Below the pieces are notes generated by a model, which saw only the letters and a list, made by a program, of their open reading frames with translations, had not been told where the DNA came from and ran no database searches. Positions 1 through 10,145 of a DNA stretch of 64,000 bases are shown piece after piece. A program made the position numbers and the translations under genes. The stretch covers positions 75,451,119-75,515,118 of the forward strand of contig CM077648.1 in assembly GCA_039707465.1 (NCBI GenBank), read 5' to 3'. The first letter of the stretch is position 1. The number at the start of each line of letters is the position of its first letter. The DNA is from Rhabdophis nuchalis (taxonomy: Eukaryota; Chordata; Lepidosauria; Squamata; Natricidae).

Positions 1-102
1 TATCTCTGTTAGTAGTACAATTTTCTAACCACCCACTGGTTCCACTGCAGTGATGATTTATAAAGTAAGGAAGTCAATTAAATTAAAAAAAGGAAAGTGC
101 TT

Positions 103-186
103 CAGTGTCGGATAAAACCCCTACCGCCCACCATGAAAGCTGGAATGCCCACTAGTGGGCGGTAGGGACCAGGTTGACTACCACTG
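103..186. repeat. short palindromic MITE-like segment
   Basis: A GC-rich 13-bp inverted repeat (arms 119-131 and 155-167, CCCTACCGCCCAC and its complement) sits inside a segment that begins CAGTG and ends CACTG, like hAT-type ends. No 8-bp target duplication is visible, so it may be a decayed MITE or only a chance hairpin. Confidence 0.3.
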
Positions 187-651
187 CTGTAGAGTAATCA
201 CTTCTCAATAATGTTTAAAGATCTGATCAAATTTCTTAGCTCTGACTTTTGAGTGCTTTTTTTTTTAACTTTAAAGTTATTGGTGCTTTGGGATTAAGGT
301 ATTTAATAATTGCCTGCTTTCTTATAAAACTGTATCATATTGGGGATCTGCCCTTTAAAGGAGATTTTATAGCTATTAGATTTCTTTTGCGGCATAAAGT
401 TACTGAGCATGATTTCCAGCATTCTTACTACCTTGCATGTCTCAAAGGTTTTAAAATGATTTTTCATCTATACTGTGTATGTGTGAGTGTGTGTGTGTGT
501 GTGTGTGTGTCCCTTTTCTATTTTGTTGAAGTTTTATAATAGGATGAAGTGGGGAGTCACCATGATTGTAATACATTGGATAGGATATAGGGATCTTTGT
601 TTTATTATTTTTTAAACTAAAAATGGATATGAAACTTGCAAGATTTGACTA
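187..651. other. anonymous AT-rich DNA with a GT microsatellite
   Basis: I see no gene here. A (GT)n run lies at about 474-510. The short open frame over it (249-539) has no recognisable domain and takes its C-terminus from the microsatellite. Confidence 0.6.
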
Positions 652-676
652 CCGTATTTATTCGAATATAACGCGC
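652..676 (+). repeat. left terminal inverted repeat of the pogo-type element
   Basis: This is a 25-bp end matching the complement of 3521-3545 with two differences (G/A at position 3 and A/G at position 15 of the repeat), flanked outside by TA. Confidence 0.9.
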
Positions 677-734
677 AAAATTTTGTACCCAAAAAAGAAC
701 TCAAAGTTTGGGTGCGCGTTATAAACGAGGGTTC

Positions 735-1575
735 GGGTTTCTGCGCGGCGGCGGGGGGAGAAGCGGAGCCAGAAAGAGACGCGGGGGGGGGGGAGAGAAG
801 CGGAGCCAGAAAGAGACGCAGGGGAGAGAAACGGAGCCCAGAAAAAGACGCGGGGGAGAGAAACGGAGCCCAGAAAGAGACGCAGGGGGGGGGGGAGAAG
901 CGGAGCCAGAAAGAGATGCAGGGGAGAGAAACGGAGCCCAGAAAAAGACGCGGGGGAGAGAAACGGAGCCCAGAAAAAGACGTGGGGGAGAGAAACGGAG
1001 CCCAGAAAGAGCCGCGGGGGAGAGAAACGGAGCCCAGAAAGAGACACAGGGGGGGGGGGAGAAGCGGAGCCAGAAAGAGACGCAGGGGAGAGAAACGGAG
1101 CCCAGAAAGAGACGCAGGGGGGGGGAGAGAAGCGGAGCCAGAAAGAGATGCAGGGGAGAGAAACGGAGCCCAGAAAAAGACACGGGTGAGAGAAACGGAG
1201 CCCAGAAAGAGACGCAGGGGGGGGGGAGAAGCGGAGCCAGAAAGAGATGCAGGGGAGAGAAACGGAGCCCAGAAAAAGACGCGGGGGAGAGAAACGGAGC
1301 CCAGAAAGAGACGCAGGGGGGGGAGAAGCGGAGCCAGAAAGAGATGCAGGGGAGAGAAACGTAGCCCAGAAAAAGACGCGGGGGAGAGAAACGGAGCCCA
1401 GAAAAAGCCGCGGGGGAGAGAAACGGAGCCCAGAAAGAGACGCAGGGGGGGGGAGAAGCGGAGCCAGAAAGAGATGCAGGGGAGAGAAACGGAGCCCAGA
1501 AAGAGATGCGGGGGGGGGGGGGGGAGAAACGGAGCCAGAAAGAGACGCAAGGGGGGGGAGAAACGGAGCCACAAA
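735..1575. repeat. 32-bp GC-rich minisatellite inside the transposon
   Basis: Roughly 25 tandem units share the core ACGGAGCC(C)AGAAA(A/G)AGA. The spacing between adjacent full units is 32 bp, and shorter variants have longer G runs. One strand is almost purely purine with G-runs of 7-14, so it may form G-quadruplex or triplex structures. All reading frames are open simply because the repeat lacks stops; the long Arg/Gly/Glu- or Pro/Leu/Ser-rich frames over it are artefacts. Confidence 0.9.
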
Positions 1576-2067
1576 GGTTTCCTCAGCTGAGGAGCCCTTT
1601 GCCCTGCCGGGCTGGTTAGGGTGGAACGGCATCGTTCCAATTTATTTCTAGGAGGATCCTCCTCTCCAATCTTGACCAATCCCTAGGCGGCTCAGAGGGG
1701 GTGGAAACCTGTTTCTTCGCAGGCGGCATTTGTCAAAAAGGCGGAGGAAATGCGTCGCGATCAGTCCCTTTCCCCTTTACCTCAGGCATGGGTGAGCGGG
1801 TAAACTTCACTCTGCATACAAAAGCAAAAATACTCCGGCCCTTAAACTTTTCGCCCTGTGAAGACATTTCCTTCTACCCCTTCTCCTCCTCACACCCATT
1901 TCTCCCATTGCCAGAAAAGTCAACTTTTTCTTTCCATGGTATCTCTGTCTATGAACCCCAAAACTAACCAGCCTCACTCGCGTTATACACGTGGTCGCCT
2001 CTTCATTTCCTTTCCTCGCCTCGCCCACACCCGCTCATATTTTTATTGATATACTGGTATCTGTTAG

Positions 2068-3339
2068 ATGGCAACTCAGGGTATCAAGAAAAAACGTTCT
2101 GCATATGACACTTCATTCAAGCTCAAAGTTGTTGATCATGCTGAAATTCACGGAAATCGAGCAGCTAGCCGAGAATTCACTGTACCAGAGACGAATGTTA
2201 GAGAATGGAGAAAACAGAAAGTCATCCTGAAAGATATGAAGAAAACCAAAAAAGCACAACGAGGGAGACAAGCCATGTACCCAGACATGGAGAAGGAACT
2301 TTATGAATGGATCATTGACCAAAGAAGTAGTGGGTACATCGTCACATCACTCCACATTAGACTTCAAGCCCAAAAGTTTTGCAAAGATTCAACCTTCAAA
2401 GCCTCTAATGGATGGACACAAAAGTTTATGAAAAGGCATGGACTTGCAATACGTCAGAGAACAAAGATAGCACAGAAGATGCCAAATGATTTAGAAGAGA
2501 AGATCGCTTCATTCCATACCTTTATAATCAACCAACGCAAGCAGATTAATTTTGAACTTTCACAGATAGGCAATATGGATGAGACCCCCATGTGTTTTGA
2601 CCTACCAGGCAACAGGACAATTGACAGCAAAGGGAAGCACACAGTCCAGATTAAAACCACAGGCCATGAGAAAACTCATTTTACGGTTGTGTTATCCTGT
2701 ATGGCAGACGGTTTTAAACTTAAACCAATGGTGATTTTTAAAAGAAAGACTATTCCAAAAGGAGTTAAATTTCCACCAGGTGTCGTGATCCATTGTCATC
2801 CTAAAGGATGGATGGATGAGAAGGGCATCATTTTATGGTTAAATAAAGTTTGGAATAATAGACCAGGCGCACTACTGAAGAAATCCATGCTTGTATGGGA
2901 CCAGTTCCGCTCACACTTGACAGACACTGTGAAGGACAAACTGAAAAGTCTAAAAACATTTCAAGCTGTGATTCCAGGTGGACTAACCTCTATTCTTCAG
3001 CCACTAGATGTTGTTTTAAACAAACCCTTCAAAGACAGAGTCAGGGAAAAGTGGATTACCTGGATGAAATCCGACAACAAAGAATTGACTGCAAAAGGAA
3101 ACCTCAAGAAACCTGGCCTATCTCTCGTGACGTCCTGGATTAAAACATCATGGGAAGACATGCCAAAAGAAATGATCATCAAGAGTTTTTTAAAGACAGG
3201 CATCAGCAATAAAATGGACGGCACAGAAGACGACCTGCTGTGGAATTCAGACTCAGAAGAAAGCGAAGAAACTGGAGAAGAATGGGAACAACTCTTTAGT
3301 ATATCTGATGATGAATCTGACTTTGAAGGATTTAAATAA
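2068..3339 (+). CDS. pogo/Tigger-family DDE transposase, intact
   Basis: This 423-residue protein should cut and re-insert its own element in the nucleus. The N-terminus (about residues 8-60, KKKRSAYDTSFKLKVVDHA) looks like a psq/CENP-B-type helix-turn-helix. About 65-135 holds a second, CENP-B-like DNA-binding region (YPDMEKELYEWI, then SNGWTQKFMKRHGL). The catalytic DDE domain follows, with D171 (NMDETP), D278 (VWDQFRSH) and D314 (ILQPLDVV), giving DD35D spacing as in pogo relatives. The C-terminus is acidic (SDSEESEETGEEWEQ). The start at 2068 directly precedes the basic HTH, and no upstream in-frame extension looks conserved. Length, all three catalytic residues and the absence of stops indicate a potentially active gene. 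A domesticated pogo-derived host gene is unlikely because the TIRs are intact and close by. Confidence 0.9.
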   Translation: MATQGIKKKRSAYDTSFKLKVVDHAEIHGNRAASREFTVPETNVREWRKQKVILKDMKKTKKAQRGRQAMYPDMEKELYEWIIDQRSSGYIVTSLHIRLQAQKFCKDSTFKASNGWTQKFMKRHGLAIRQRTKIAQKMPNDLEEKIASFHTFIINQRKQINFELSQIGNMDETPMCFDLPGNRTIDSKGKHTVQIKTTGHEKTHFTVVLSCMADGFKLKPMVIFKRKTIPKGVKFPPGVVIHCHPKGWMDEKGIILWLNKVWNNRPGALLKKSMLVWDQFRSHLTDTVKDKLKSLKTFQAVIPGGLTSILQPLDVVLNKPFKDRVREKWITWMKSDNKELTAKGNLKKPGLSLVTSWIKTSWEDMPKEMIIKSFLKTGISNKMDGTEDDLLWNSDSEESEETGEEWEQLFSISDDESDFEGFK

Positions 3340-3520
3340 ATATTGTTACCGGTAATTTTATTTCGGTATTGTGTTCATAGTTTACATTGTCAATAAATGA
3401 TTTTTACGTGTTCAACAACGTTTGTCACTTACAATGCTTGGTCTAAGCCGAGAAAAAGTGAAAAAAAAAATTTATACCGATTTTTAATCGAAAATTAGGG
3501 GGTGCGCGTTATACACGGGT

Positions 3521-3545
3521 GCGCGTTATACTCGAATAAATATGG
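3521..3545 (-). repeat. right terminal inverted repeat of the pogo-type element
   Basis: This 25-bp end is complementary to 652-676 with two mismatches, followed by the TA target duplication. A subterminal repeat of GTGCGCGTTATA at 3501-3512 lies just inside. Confidence 0.9.
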
Positions 3546-3547
3546 TA

Positions 3548-4938
3548 TATGTCCTTAGGAAAATATATGATGGTACTTGTTTGTGGAGGTTGCTGCCCTC
3601 CATAATAACACTGAAAAAAGTTGCTGAAAAAAGAAATTTATATTCTGTTGCAGAACTATATTTAAAAGTGCAAGATTGCAGTTTATCCAAAGTTGCTTTT
3701 CGATGAAAATTGCCTGGATGAAAAATTAACACAAGAATCAGAGAGCTCTGAAAAAAATCTACAATGAGAAAATATTTACTTTTGTACCTGTGTGGATAGT
3801 GCTTTTGAGGGGGGGGATCATCAACTCTGGATCAACTCAAATGTTTGTTATGTTCATAGACCAGCATAACTGTAGAAATATTTTTGTGGATGGAACTATT
3901 GCAATTGGATATTTTAATTTCACACAACGATTGTGTATATATTTTCAATTATTCCTTTTTTAAAAGGAATTTTAATTTGGCTTATTTTTTCTTTTTAGTT
4001 AAGGTTTTGTCACTTTACTTTGCAAAAGCAACTATGAGATTTTCACTGAAAAGTTGAGTATCAATACTTCAAATAATAATATTCATATATTTATTTATTT
4101 ATTTTTAAAAAATCTAGTTACTTCCTAGAGAAAGAGACAATAGCAATGTAACTGGTTCATACAAAATGCCTATTATCTATATAATGTAACATATAATAGG
4201 GTTTTCATTATTCTATTAACTAAATGAGGAATCTCATTAATTTACTGTATAAGAATTGATGAATAAAGATTTTTAATCTGATTGATTATGATTCAGCAGA
4301 GACACTGTAATTGGTTTTGAGAAGATAGAAATAGAAAAGGGGATTGATACTTCAATTTTCTAACTTTACTTGTGGGAAGTTAGCAGGAAACACGGGATTG
4401 AGATCATATGACCTCTCATATACTACTATCATAGTACTACCATAAATGGGGCAAGGAAGACAGAAACACATGGCAGCGTCAGTGTTCAGTATCAATACTG
4501 CATTCCAATCCCTGCTCTCATTTTTTTCTTTCTTTTACTGTGTTATTTAAAAATTGAACTATCCAGGATCCTGGAGAAAAACATAAAGATTATTAAAATA
4601 ACTACACATGGTTCAGCTGGAGGTAAAACACCATTAAATGCCACTGATTTCAGCAAGAGAGATTAAAGGACATGGTTAAATCAATTGAATAAAAAAATTC
4701 CCTAGTAAGGCCATATTATGCTCTTTATTAAGAAGAGGTCTTTATTATGAAGTTTCCAAAACTCCTATTCATGAAACTGAATCAATAAATCTTCCTTCAT
4801 AACAGATGGTAATAATTATGAGATATATTACCTGTTAAAAGATAACAGTTTGCTTTCTTCTACCCATTCTAAAAATAAACACCAAAATAATCATTCTTAT
4901 GGTAAGTAACAGTATCTGCCTGGACAATATATTTTGGA
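3548..4938. other. anonymous AT-rich DNA
   Basis: I see no coding signal, RNA gene or recognisable repeat beyond short A/T runs. Confidence 0.5.
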
Positions 4939-4996
4939 CAGTGGTGGGATCCTCCCAGTTTAACAACTGGTTTGGTAATCGCATGATTTGCGGAAA
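4939..4996. mobile_element. hAT-type MITE end fragment
   Basis: It begins CAGTGGTGGGATCCTCC and continues with AGTTTAACAAC. This matches the inverted right end of the MITE at 12910-13200 and resembles the 37141-37583 copy. Only one end is present. Confidence 0.5.
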
Positions 4997-5420
4997 AAAA
5001 TTATGGATTTATCCAACTTAATCTTTGACGTCAGTTTCCCTGTGTCTCCCTATTCCCTGCAGTTTTTCTGTAGTTATTTTATACTGTTATTTTAAATAAA
5101 TTTTATACACATTTTTTCAGACATGCCTGAGGGTCCAATGTGGTGATTTTTGAAAAAGAAGTGTGTGAGAAAACAGCAGGAGTCTAGAATGGATAATACC
5201 GATAAATTTAATGATGACAATGATAATGAACTATTTAAATAATCTTCTGCATTTTCCTGCAGTGGTACATCAACCTTTTTTTTAAAGTCCATATTTGTAA
5301 TGAAAACTATTTATCAATGATATTTACATGATTAGGTGGTCCAGGTTGTCCTATTCCATTGTGCATCATCTATGAAAAACAACTTGCAAATGCATCCACG
5401 ACTTCAGCAAAATTAAAAAT
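4997..5420. other. anonymous AT-rich DNA
   Basis: Nothing recognisable on either strand. Confidence 0.45.
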
Positions 5421-6104
5421 ACATAAGAATATAAGAACATAAGAATAGCCTTGCTGGAACAGGCCACAGCCCATCCAGTCCAGCATTTTGTCTCACACAG
5501 TGGCTCACCATTTGCTTCAGGGTATTCCCAAGCAGATGTCTTCACCTGGTTATGATTTCCTGCAAATGGCATTGAGAAATATCCTGCCTATCTCTCCAAC
5601 CCGGAGGGTATCCTTAGGCATCCATAATGATAGCCATGGATACCCTTGTTCTCCATTAACTCGTCTAATCCTTTCTTAAAGGTGTAGAGGCTGACAGCTG
5701 TCACCACTTCTTCTGGCAGGGAGTTCCATAGACCAGTGATCCTCTGGGTGAAAAAGTACTTCCTCTTATTTGTTTGAGGTCTAGCTTCCAAAAGTTTCAT
5801 GGAGTGCCCCCTAGTTCTAGTATTGTGCAATAGGGAAAACAGTTTTTCCTTTTCTACTTTGTCCACACCGTGCATGATTTGATAGACTTCAATCAGGTCA
5901 CCTCTCAGGCGCCGTCATTCTAGAGTGAAGAGGCCCAGCCGTTGCAACCTCAGATGGTAAGGAAGGTGTTCCAGTCCCCTAATCCTTCTGGTTGCCCTCC
6001 TCTGCACCTTTTCCATTTCCATAATATCCTTCTGAAGGTATGGTGACCAGAACTGTACACAATACTCCAGATGGGGCCTCACCGTAGATTTATAAATACA
6101 CATA
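5421..6104 (-). pseudogene. CR1-type LINE 3' end, RT C-terminal fragment
   Basis: On the minus strand the frame reads [16 protein letters not shown] and [18 protein letters not shown], then after one stop RRLRGDLIEVYQIM and YFFTQRITGLWNSLPEEVV. This is the C-terminal region of CR1-clade reverse transcriptases. One TGA near 5914 interrupts the frame at the usual LEKRRLRG motif; otherwise the phase is kept. The 3' end (low coordinates) finishes in short tandem repeats of TTCTTATG type, as CR1 elements do. It is a 5'-truncated, dead insertion of a subfamily different from the CR1 copies at 7.5-9 kb. Confidence 0.8.
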
Positions 6105-6159
6105 ACTACAGATCACAGCCATATGACAAGATTACTTTAAATGGCTTTTGAAATCACAG

Positions 6160-7493
6160 AACAAGTAGCGTAAAGCTTTTGTTAATAAAATGACAGTGCA
6201 AAAGCCCAAGAAGCACGTAATTTAGTAGCAGAACTTATTACATAACGGAGCAAGAAAGTAATCTTGCGAGTGTAAAACGATAGTGGCAAAACTGATAGGA
6301 CCAGATGCAGTACAAGACACTGAAAAGGTTCCAATGTCAGAAAGTACAATAAATTGGCATATTAATGGCATGTCACGTGATGTTGAAGAGGTTTTGGATG
6401 ATAAAGTGAAGAACAGCTTTTCTAACTAAGTTGATGAGTTAACAGATTTCACCAATAAATGTCACACTATGGCATTTGTAAGATTACATGAGCCACTATC
6501 GCAAATTTGTAAGATTTGTAAATGATGGTAACATTGAAGAGAACTACAAGAAATATGCAAAGGCCAAGATATATGTGTTCCTATCTGGCAACAAAAAATC
6601 TGTCTTGGAGGAAGTGTGCTGGCATCTGTTAATGGTGCTGCTCCAATAATCGTTGGCTCCATAAGAAATTTTGTCTGTCTTGCAAGAAAAGAAAACTCTG
6701 GTGTCACAACACATTGCTTTCTTCACAGAGAAATGTTGGCTTCAAAATCCCTTGGAGATCAAATGAAAAAAGTTCTGGATCATCTTACAAAAAATGGTTA
6801 ACTGTATTAAGCAAGGCCAGTTCACTCAAGAATGTTCAAAAACTGAAACTCTAGACAAAAGAGGACATAAGTCTCCTGTTACAGATAGAAATATAGTGGC
6901 TCAGCAGAGACAAGAGTTCTCAACAGTGTTTGAGCTGAAGGCAGAATTGCAATTTCAAGAAAATAGTGTTCCACATTTTGCTGAGTGCTTTGAAGATGGA
7001 GAATGGTTGCAGAAATAAGCATACTTAGCGGACATCTTTCATCACAGGAAGAAGCTGAACAAGTCTGCAAGGCACTGAAGAAATGTTTTGACTTCAAGTG
7101 ACAAAATACTTGGATTTAAAAGAAACCTGAATGTTTGGGAAAATCATCTTGCAAAAGGAAATGTTGAATGTTTCCACTGCTGTTTGGGCTTGAGAAAGAG
7201 AAAAAGATATCAGAAAGTCTCAAATCTGATTAAACGCCACCTGGAAGTACTGCAGTACAAAATCGATTAGTACTTTCCCTCCATTGCATCACAAATATAA
7301 TGCTGGGTGAGGGATCCTTTCACTGCATTTTCTGCTGAGTCTGAGAACTTAATTTGAAAGAGGAGGAATAACTTTCTGAATTGCAGTTTGATCCTACACT
7401 CAAGATGAGATTCACTGATCTGCTCATGGAAAAGTTCTTGATTTCTGTTGAAAGAAAGGGGTTCTGTCATTCATAGGAAGGCAAGAAAAGCAA
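6160..7493 (+). pseudogene. decayed hAT transposase (ZBED5/GTF2IRD2-like), 5' and middle part
   Basis: Several plus-strand frames, broken by stops and frameshifts, read like hAT transposase-derived proteins of the Charlie/Buster type: APIIVGSIRNFVCLARKENS, TTHCFLHREMLASKSLGDQM, then PVHSRMFK, HFAECFEDGEWLQK, TSSDKILGFKRNL and near 7,460-7,490 an IHRKA motif. The order matches that protein family from the DDE core to the start of the dimerisation region. It is interrupted by CR1 insertions and continues at 8195-8327 and 9045-9291. At least ten disabling changes mark it as a relic. The N-terminal BED finger is not recognisable. Confidence 0.7.
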
Positions 7494-8193
7494 AATGCAC
7501 AGGTGCAGTATAATGTGGTACCTTGCTCAATAGTAGCAACTGTGAGAGGGATCTTGGAGTCCTAGTAGACAACCATTTAAATATGAGCCAGCAGTGTGCA
7601 GCAGCTGCCAAAAAAGCCAACCCAGTTCTATGCTGCATAAACAGAGGGATAGAATCAAGATCATGTGAAGGGTTAATACCACTTTATAAGGCCTTGGTAA
7701 GGCCACACTTGGAATACTGCATTCAGTTTTGGTCACCACGATGTAGAAAAGACATGGAGACTCTGGAAAGAGTGCAGAGAAGAGCAACCAAGATGATTAG
7801 GGGACTGGAGGCTAAAACATATGAAGAACGGTTGCAGGAACTGGGTATGTCTAGTTTAATGAAAAGAAGGACCAGGGGAGACATGATAGCAGTGTTCCAA
7901 TATCTCAGGAGCTGCCACAAAGAAGAGGGAGTCAAACTATTCTCAAAGGCACCTGAAGGCAGAACAAGATAGAATGGATGGAAACTAATCAAGGAGAGAA
8001 GCAACCTAGAACTAAGGAGAAATTTCCTGACAGTTAGAACAATCAATCAGTGCAACAACTTGTCTCCAGAACACTGGAAGTTTTTAAGAAGATGTTGGAT
8101 AACCATTTGTCTGAAGTAGTGCAGGGTTTCCTTCCTAAGCAGGGGGTTGGACTAGAAGACCTCCAAGGTCCCTTCTAACTCTGTTATTCTGTT
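7494..8193 (+). pseudogene. CR1 LINE 3' fragment, copy A (inside the hAT relic)
   Basis: The frame reads [60 protein letters not shown] and [16 protein letters not shown]. This is the RT tail of CR1, ending with the CR1 3' UTR motif GGGGGTTGGACTAGAAGACC. The frame is open from about 7523 to 7972, then a stop and small deletions follow. The 5' end is truncated at almost the same consensus point as copy B. hAT coding sequence resumes directly after its tail, so it inserted into that element. Confidence 0.85.
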
Positions 8194-8194
8194 T

Positions 8195-8327
8195 TATTTT
8201 ACTACACTTCTACTGTTTGCCTATGTAAATAAGCATTTTCTTATGTAACAAGCTTCAAAAACAAGACAGGAATCATCTTATTTCAGATGAAGATAAAATC
8301 TGTGTGTCTTTGTCTCAAGAAAAACCA
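8195..8327 (+). pseudogene. hAT transposase relic, second segment
   Basis: Between the two CR1 copies, shifted frames give pieces resembling the C-terminal dimerisation domain of hAT proteins (SYVTSFKNKT, then HLISDEDKICVSLSQEK, compare the family pattern of LTxxKxKxRNRL and VEDxxRVxLS). It continues the relic at 6160-7493. Confidence 0.55.
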
Positions 8328-9044
8328 AATGCACAAGTACAGTATAGGTGGTACCTTGCTCAATAGTAGCAACTGTGAGAGGGATCTTGGAATCCTAGTG
8401 GACAACCATTTAAATATGAGCCAGCAGTGTGCAGCAGCTGCCAAAAAAGCCAACACAGTTCTAGGCTGCATAAACAGAGGGATAGAATCTAGATCACATG
8501 AAGTGTTAATGCCACTGTATGGTGCCTTGGTAAGGCCACACTTGGAATACTACATACAGTTTTGGTCGCCACGATGTAGAAAAGACGTGGAGACTCTGGA
8601 AAGAGTGCAGAGAAGGGCAACCAAGATGATTAGGGGACTGGAGACTAAGACATATGAAGAACGGCTGCAGGAGCTGGGTAGAGAAGGACCAGGGGAGACA
8701 TGATAGCAGTGTTCCGATATCTCAGAGGGTGCCACAAAGAAGAGGGAATCAAACTATTCTCCAAGGCACCTGGGGGCAGGACAAGAAGCAATGGGTGGAA
8801 ACTAATCAAGGAGAGAAGCAACTTAGAACTAAGGAGAAATTTCCTGACAGTAAGAACAATTAACCTCTGGAACAGCTTGCCTCCAGAAGTTGTGAATGCC
8901 CCAACCCTGGAAGTCTTTAAAAAGATGTTAGATAGCCATTTGTCTGAAATGGTATAAGGTTCCTGCCCATGCAGGGGGTTGGACTAGAAGACCCACAAGG
9001 TCCCTTCCAACTCTGCTATTGTATTGTATTGTATTGTATTATTG
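8328..9044 (+). pseudogene. CR1 LINE 3' fragment, copy B
   Basis: It is about 90% like copy A by eye and starts at the same consensus position ([20 protein letters not shown]). The frame is open to about 8703. Lacking the GMSSLMKRR segment, it shifts and continues as MIAVFRYLRGCHKEEGIK and NLWNSLPPEVVNAPTLEVFK up to a stop at 8957. The 3' UTR motif GGGGGTTGGACTAGAAGACC is followed by a (TATTG)n tail at about 9019-9044. Confidence 0.85.
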
Positions 9045-9291
9045 TAAAGTTGAACGAGAATTGTTGCAGAAAAAAAATCAAGCATAGATTGCATATTAAA
9101 GAGTTAAGTTTCATTCTTTATTTTTTACTTTAAGAACATTGTTAATGCCTATATACAAACTTACACATGAAATGAATATAATAGTTTTATAATTTCTGGC
9201 CTATATTTGAACCTAAATGTGCAGGGATTCCTTGAGGCCTGAAAAATATTTCAAGGGTTCCTTCAGGCTCTAAAATTTGAGAAAGGCTGGT
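9045..9291 (+). mobile_element. hAT relic, 3' end
   Basis: After copy B the sequence ends in a segment (about 9220-9291, GGGATTCCTTGAGGCCTGAA then TTTGAGAAAGGCTG) that resembles the 3' terminal region of hAT/Charlie-type elements. This is a weak call based on the end motif and on continuity with the coding relic. Confidence 0.4.
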
Positions 9292-9775
9292 GTAGAGATT
9301 TTTCATTTAGAATATGTGATGCAAAAGCAAGAGCATCAGGGAAAGGAAAATCTATTTTTTTTTTTTTAAAAAGGAAATTCAGTCACATTTGTTCTCTGGC
9401 CTCTATTGTGTCTAAGGTCTTTTCCACATGCAAGAAATGCAGCAATTTGAGCTCTGTTCTGCCTTTGCAAATTGCCTGAATGTTTTGGGCTTCTGGCGAT
9501 GTTAGAAAGTCAATATATTAACTCCACAGATGATTTGGCTCAGTTCCAGCTCCAGAGGAAATCTTATTAAAGTTTATCATGCATCCATCTTGTATTCTTC
9601 CTTTCTTCATGGTGGAATATGAGTGGCTTGGGGCTTCCAGTAACAGTGCCTAGGTAGCTTCCCCTGATAAATTGAAAAGTTAACATAGCAAGGTGAAGCA
9701 CAGATTGTTTACTGTCTCCTGTTTTTAGTGCACTTATAGCAATAAGTGGGTGAGACAGTGTCTTGTAAAAATGTA
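9292..9775. other. anonymous DNA
   Basis: No gene or repeat recognised. An open frame at 9567-9836 on the minus strand partly overlaps the CR1 3' end and has no domain. Confidence 0.45.
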
Positions 9776-10145
9776 GAACATAGAATAAGAGAGTTGGAAA
9801 GAATCTTGGAAGACTTCTAGTCCAACCCCTGCTCAAGCAGGAGACCCTACATTATTTCAGACAAATGGTTCTCCAGTCTGTTTTTGAAAGCCTCCGGGGT
9901 GGAGGAGCACCCATAACTTCTGAAGGCAAGCTATTCCATTGGTTGGTTGCTCTCACCATTAGGAAATTTCTCCTTAGTTCAAGGTTGCTTCTCTCCTTGG
10001 TTAGTTTCCAACCATTGTTTCTTGTCTTGCCTTTTGGTGCTTTGGAAAATAATTTGACCCCCTTGTCTTCGTTGGAGCCCCTCAAATATTGGATCAGTGC
10101 TATCATGTCGCCCATAGTCCTTTTTTTAAAAAAATTGACTTGAAA
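9776..10145 (-). pseudogene. CR1 LINE 3' fragment, copy D
   Basis: On the minus strand, MGDMIALIQYLRGSNEDKGV, LTKERSNLELRRNFLMV and TNQWNSLPSEVMGAP are the end of CR1 RT. The usual CR1 3' UTR (GGTTGGACTAGAAG) and a short tail at 9776-9835 follow. Relative to copies A and B the Cys/Gly region differs (SNEDKG), suggesting another subfamily. It is 5'-truncated. Confidence 0.8.

Larger units (their letters stand above)
652..3545 (+). mobile_element. complete pogo/Tigger-type DNA transposon
   Basis: The element has 25-bp terminal inverted repeats (652-676 and 3521-3545, two mismatches) beginning CCGTATTTATTCGA at the left and CCATATTTATTCGA when the right end is read inward. TA dinucleotides flank it at 650-651 and 3546-3547, the duplication expected of the Tc1/mariner-pogo superfamily. 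Subterminal copies of GTGCGCGTTATA stand inside each end (about 711-723 and 3501-3512), possibly extra transposase-binding sites. It encodes one intact transposase (2068-3339) and carries an unusual GC-rich minisatellite between the left TIR and the gene. Intact ends plus an intact ORF suggest relatively recent insertion. The class is certain; the exact family name needs a repeat library. Confidence 0.88.

Noticed and set aside
249..539. 96-residue open frame
   Set aside because: The C-terminus is a GT microsatellite and the rest is AT-rich without motif or conservation signal.
612..1679. Long Pro/Leu/Ser-rich and Arg/Gly/Glu-rich open frames on both strands
   Set aside because: They are translations of the 32-bp minisatellite, which has no stop codon in any frame; composition is fully explained by the repeat.
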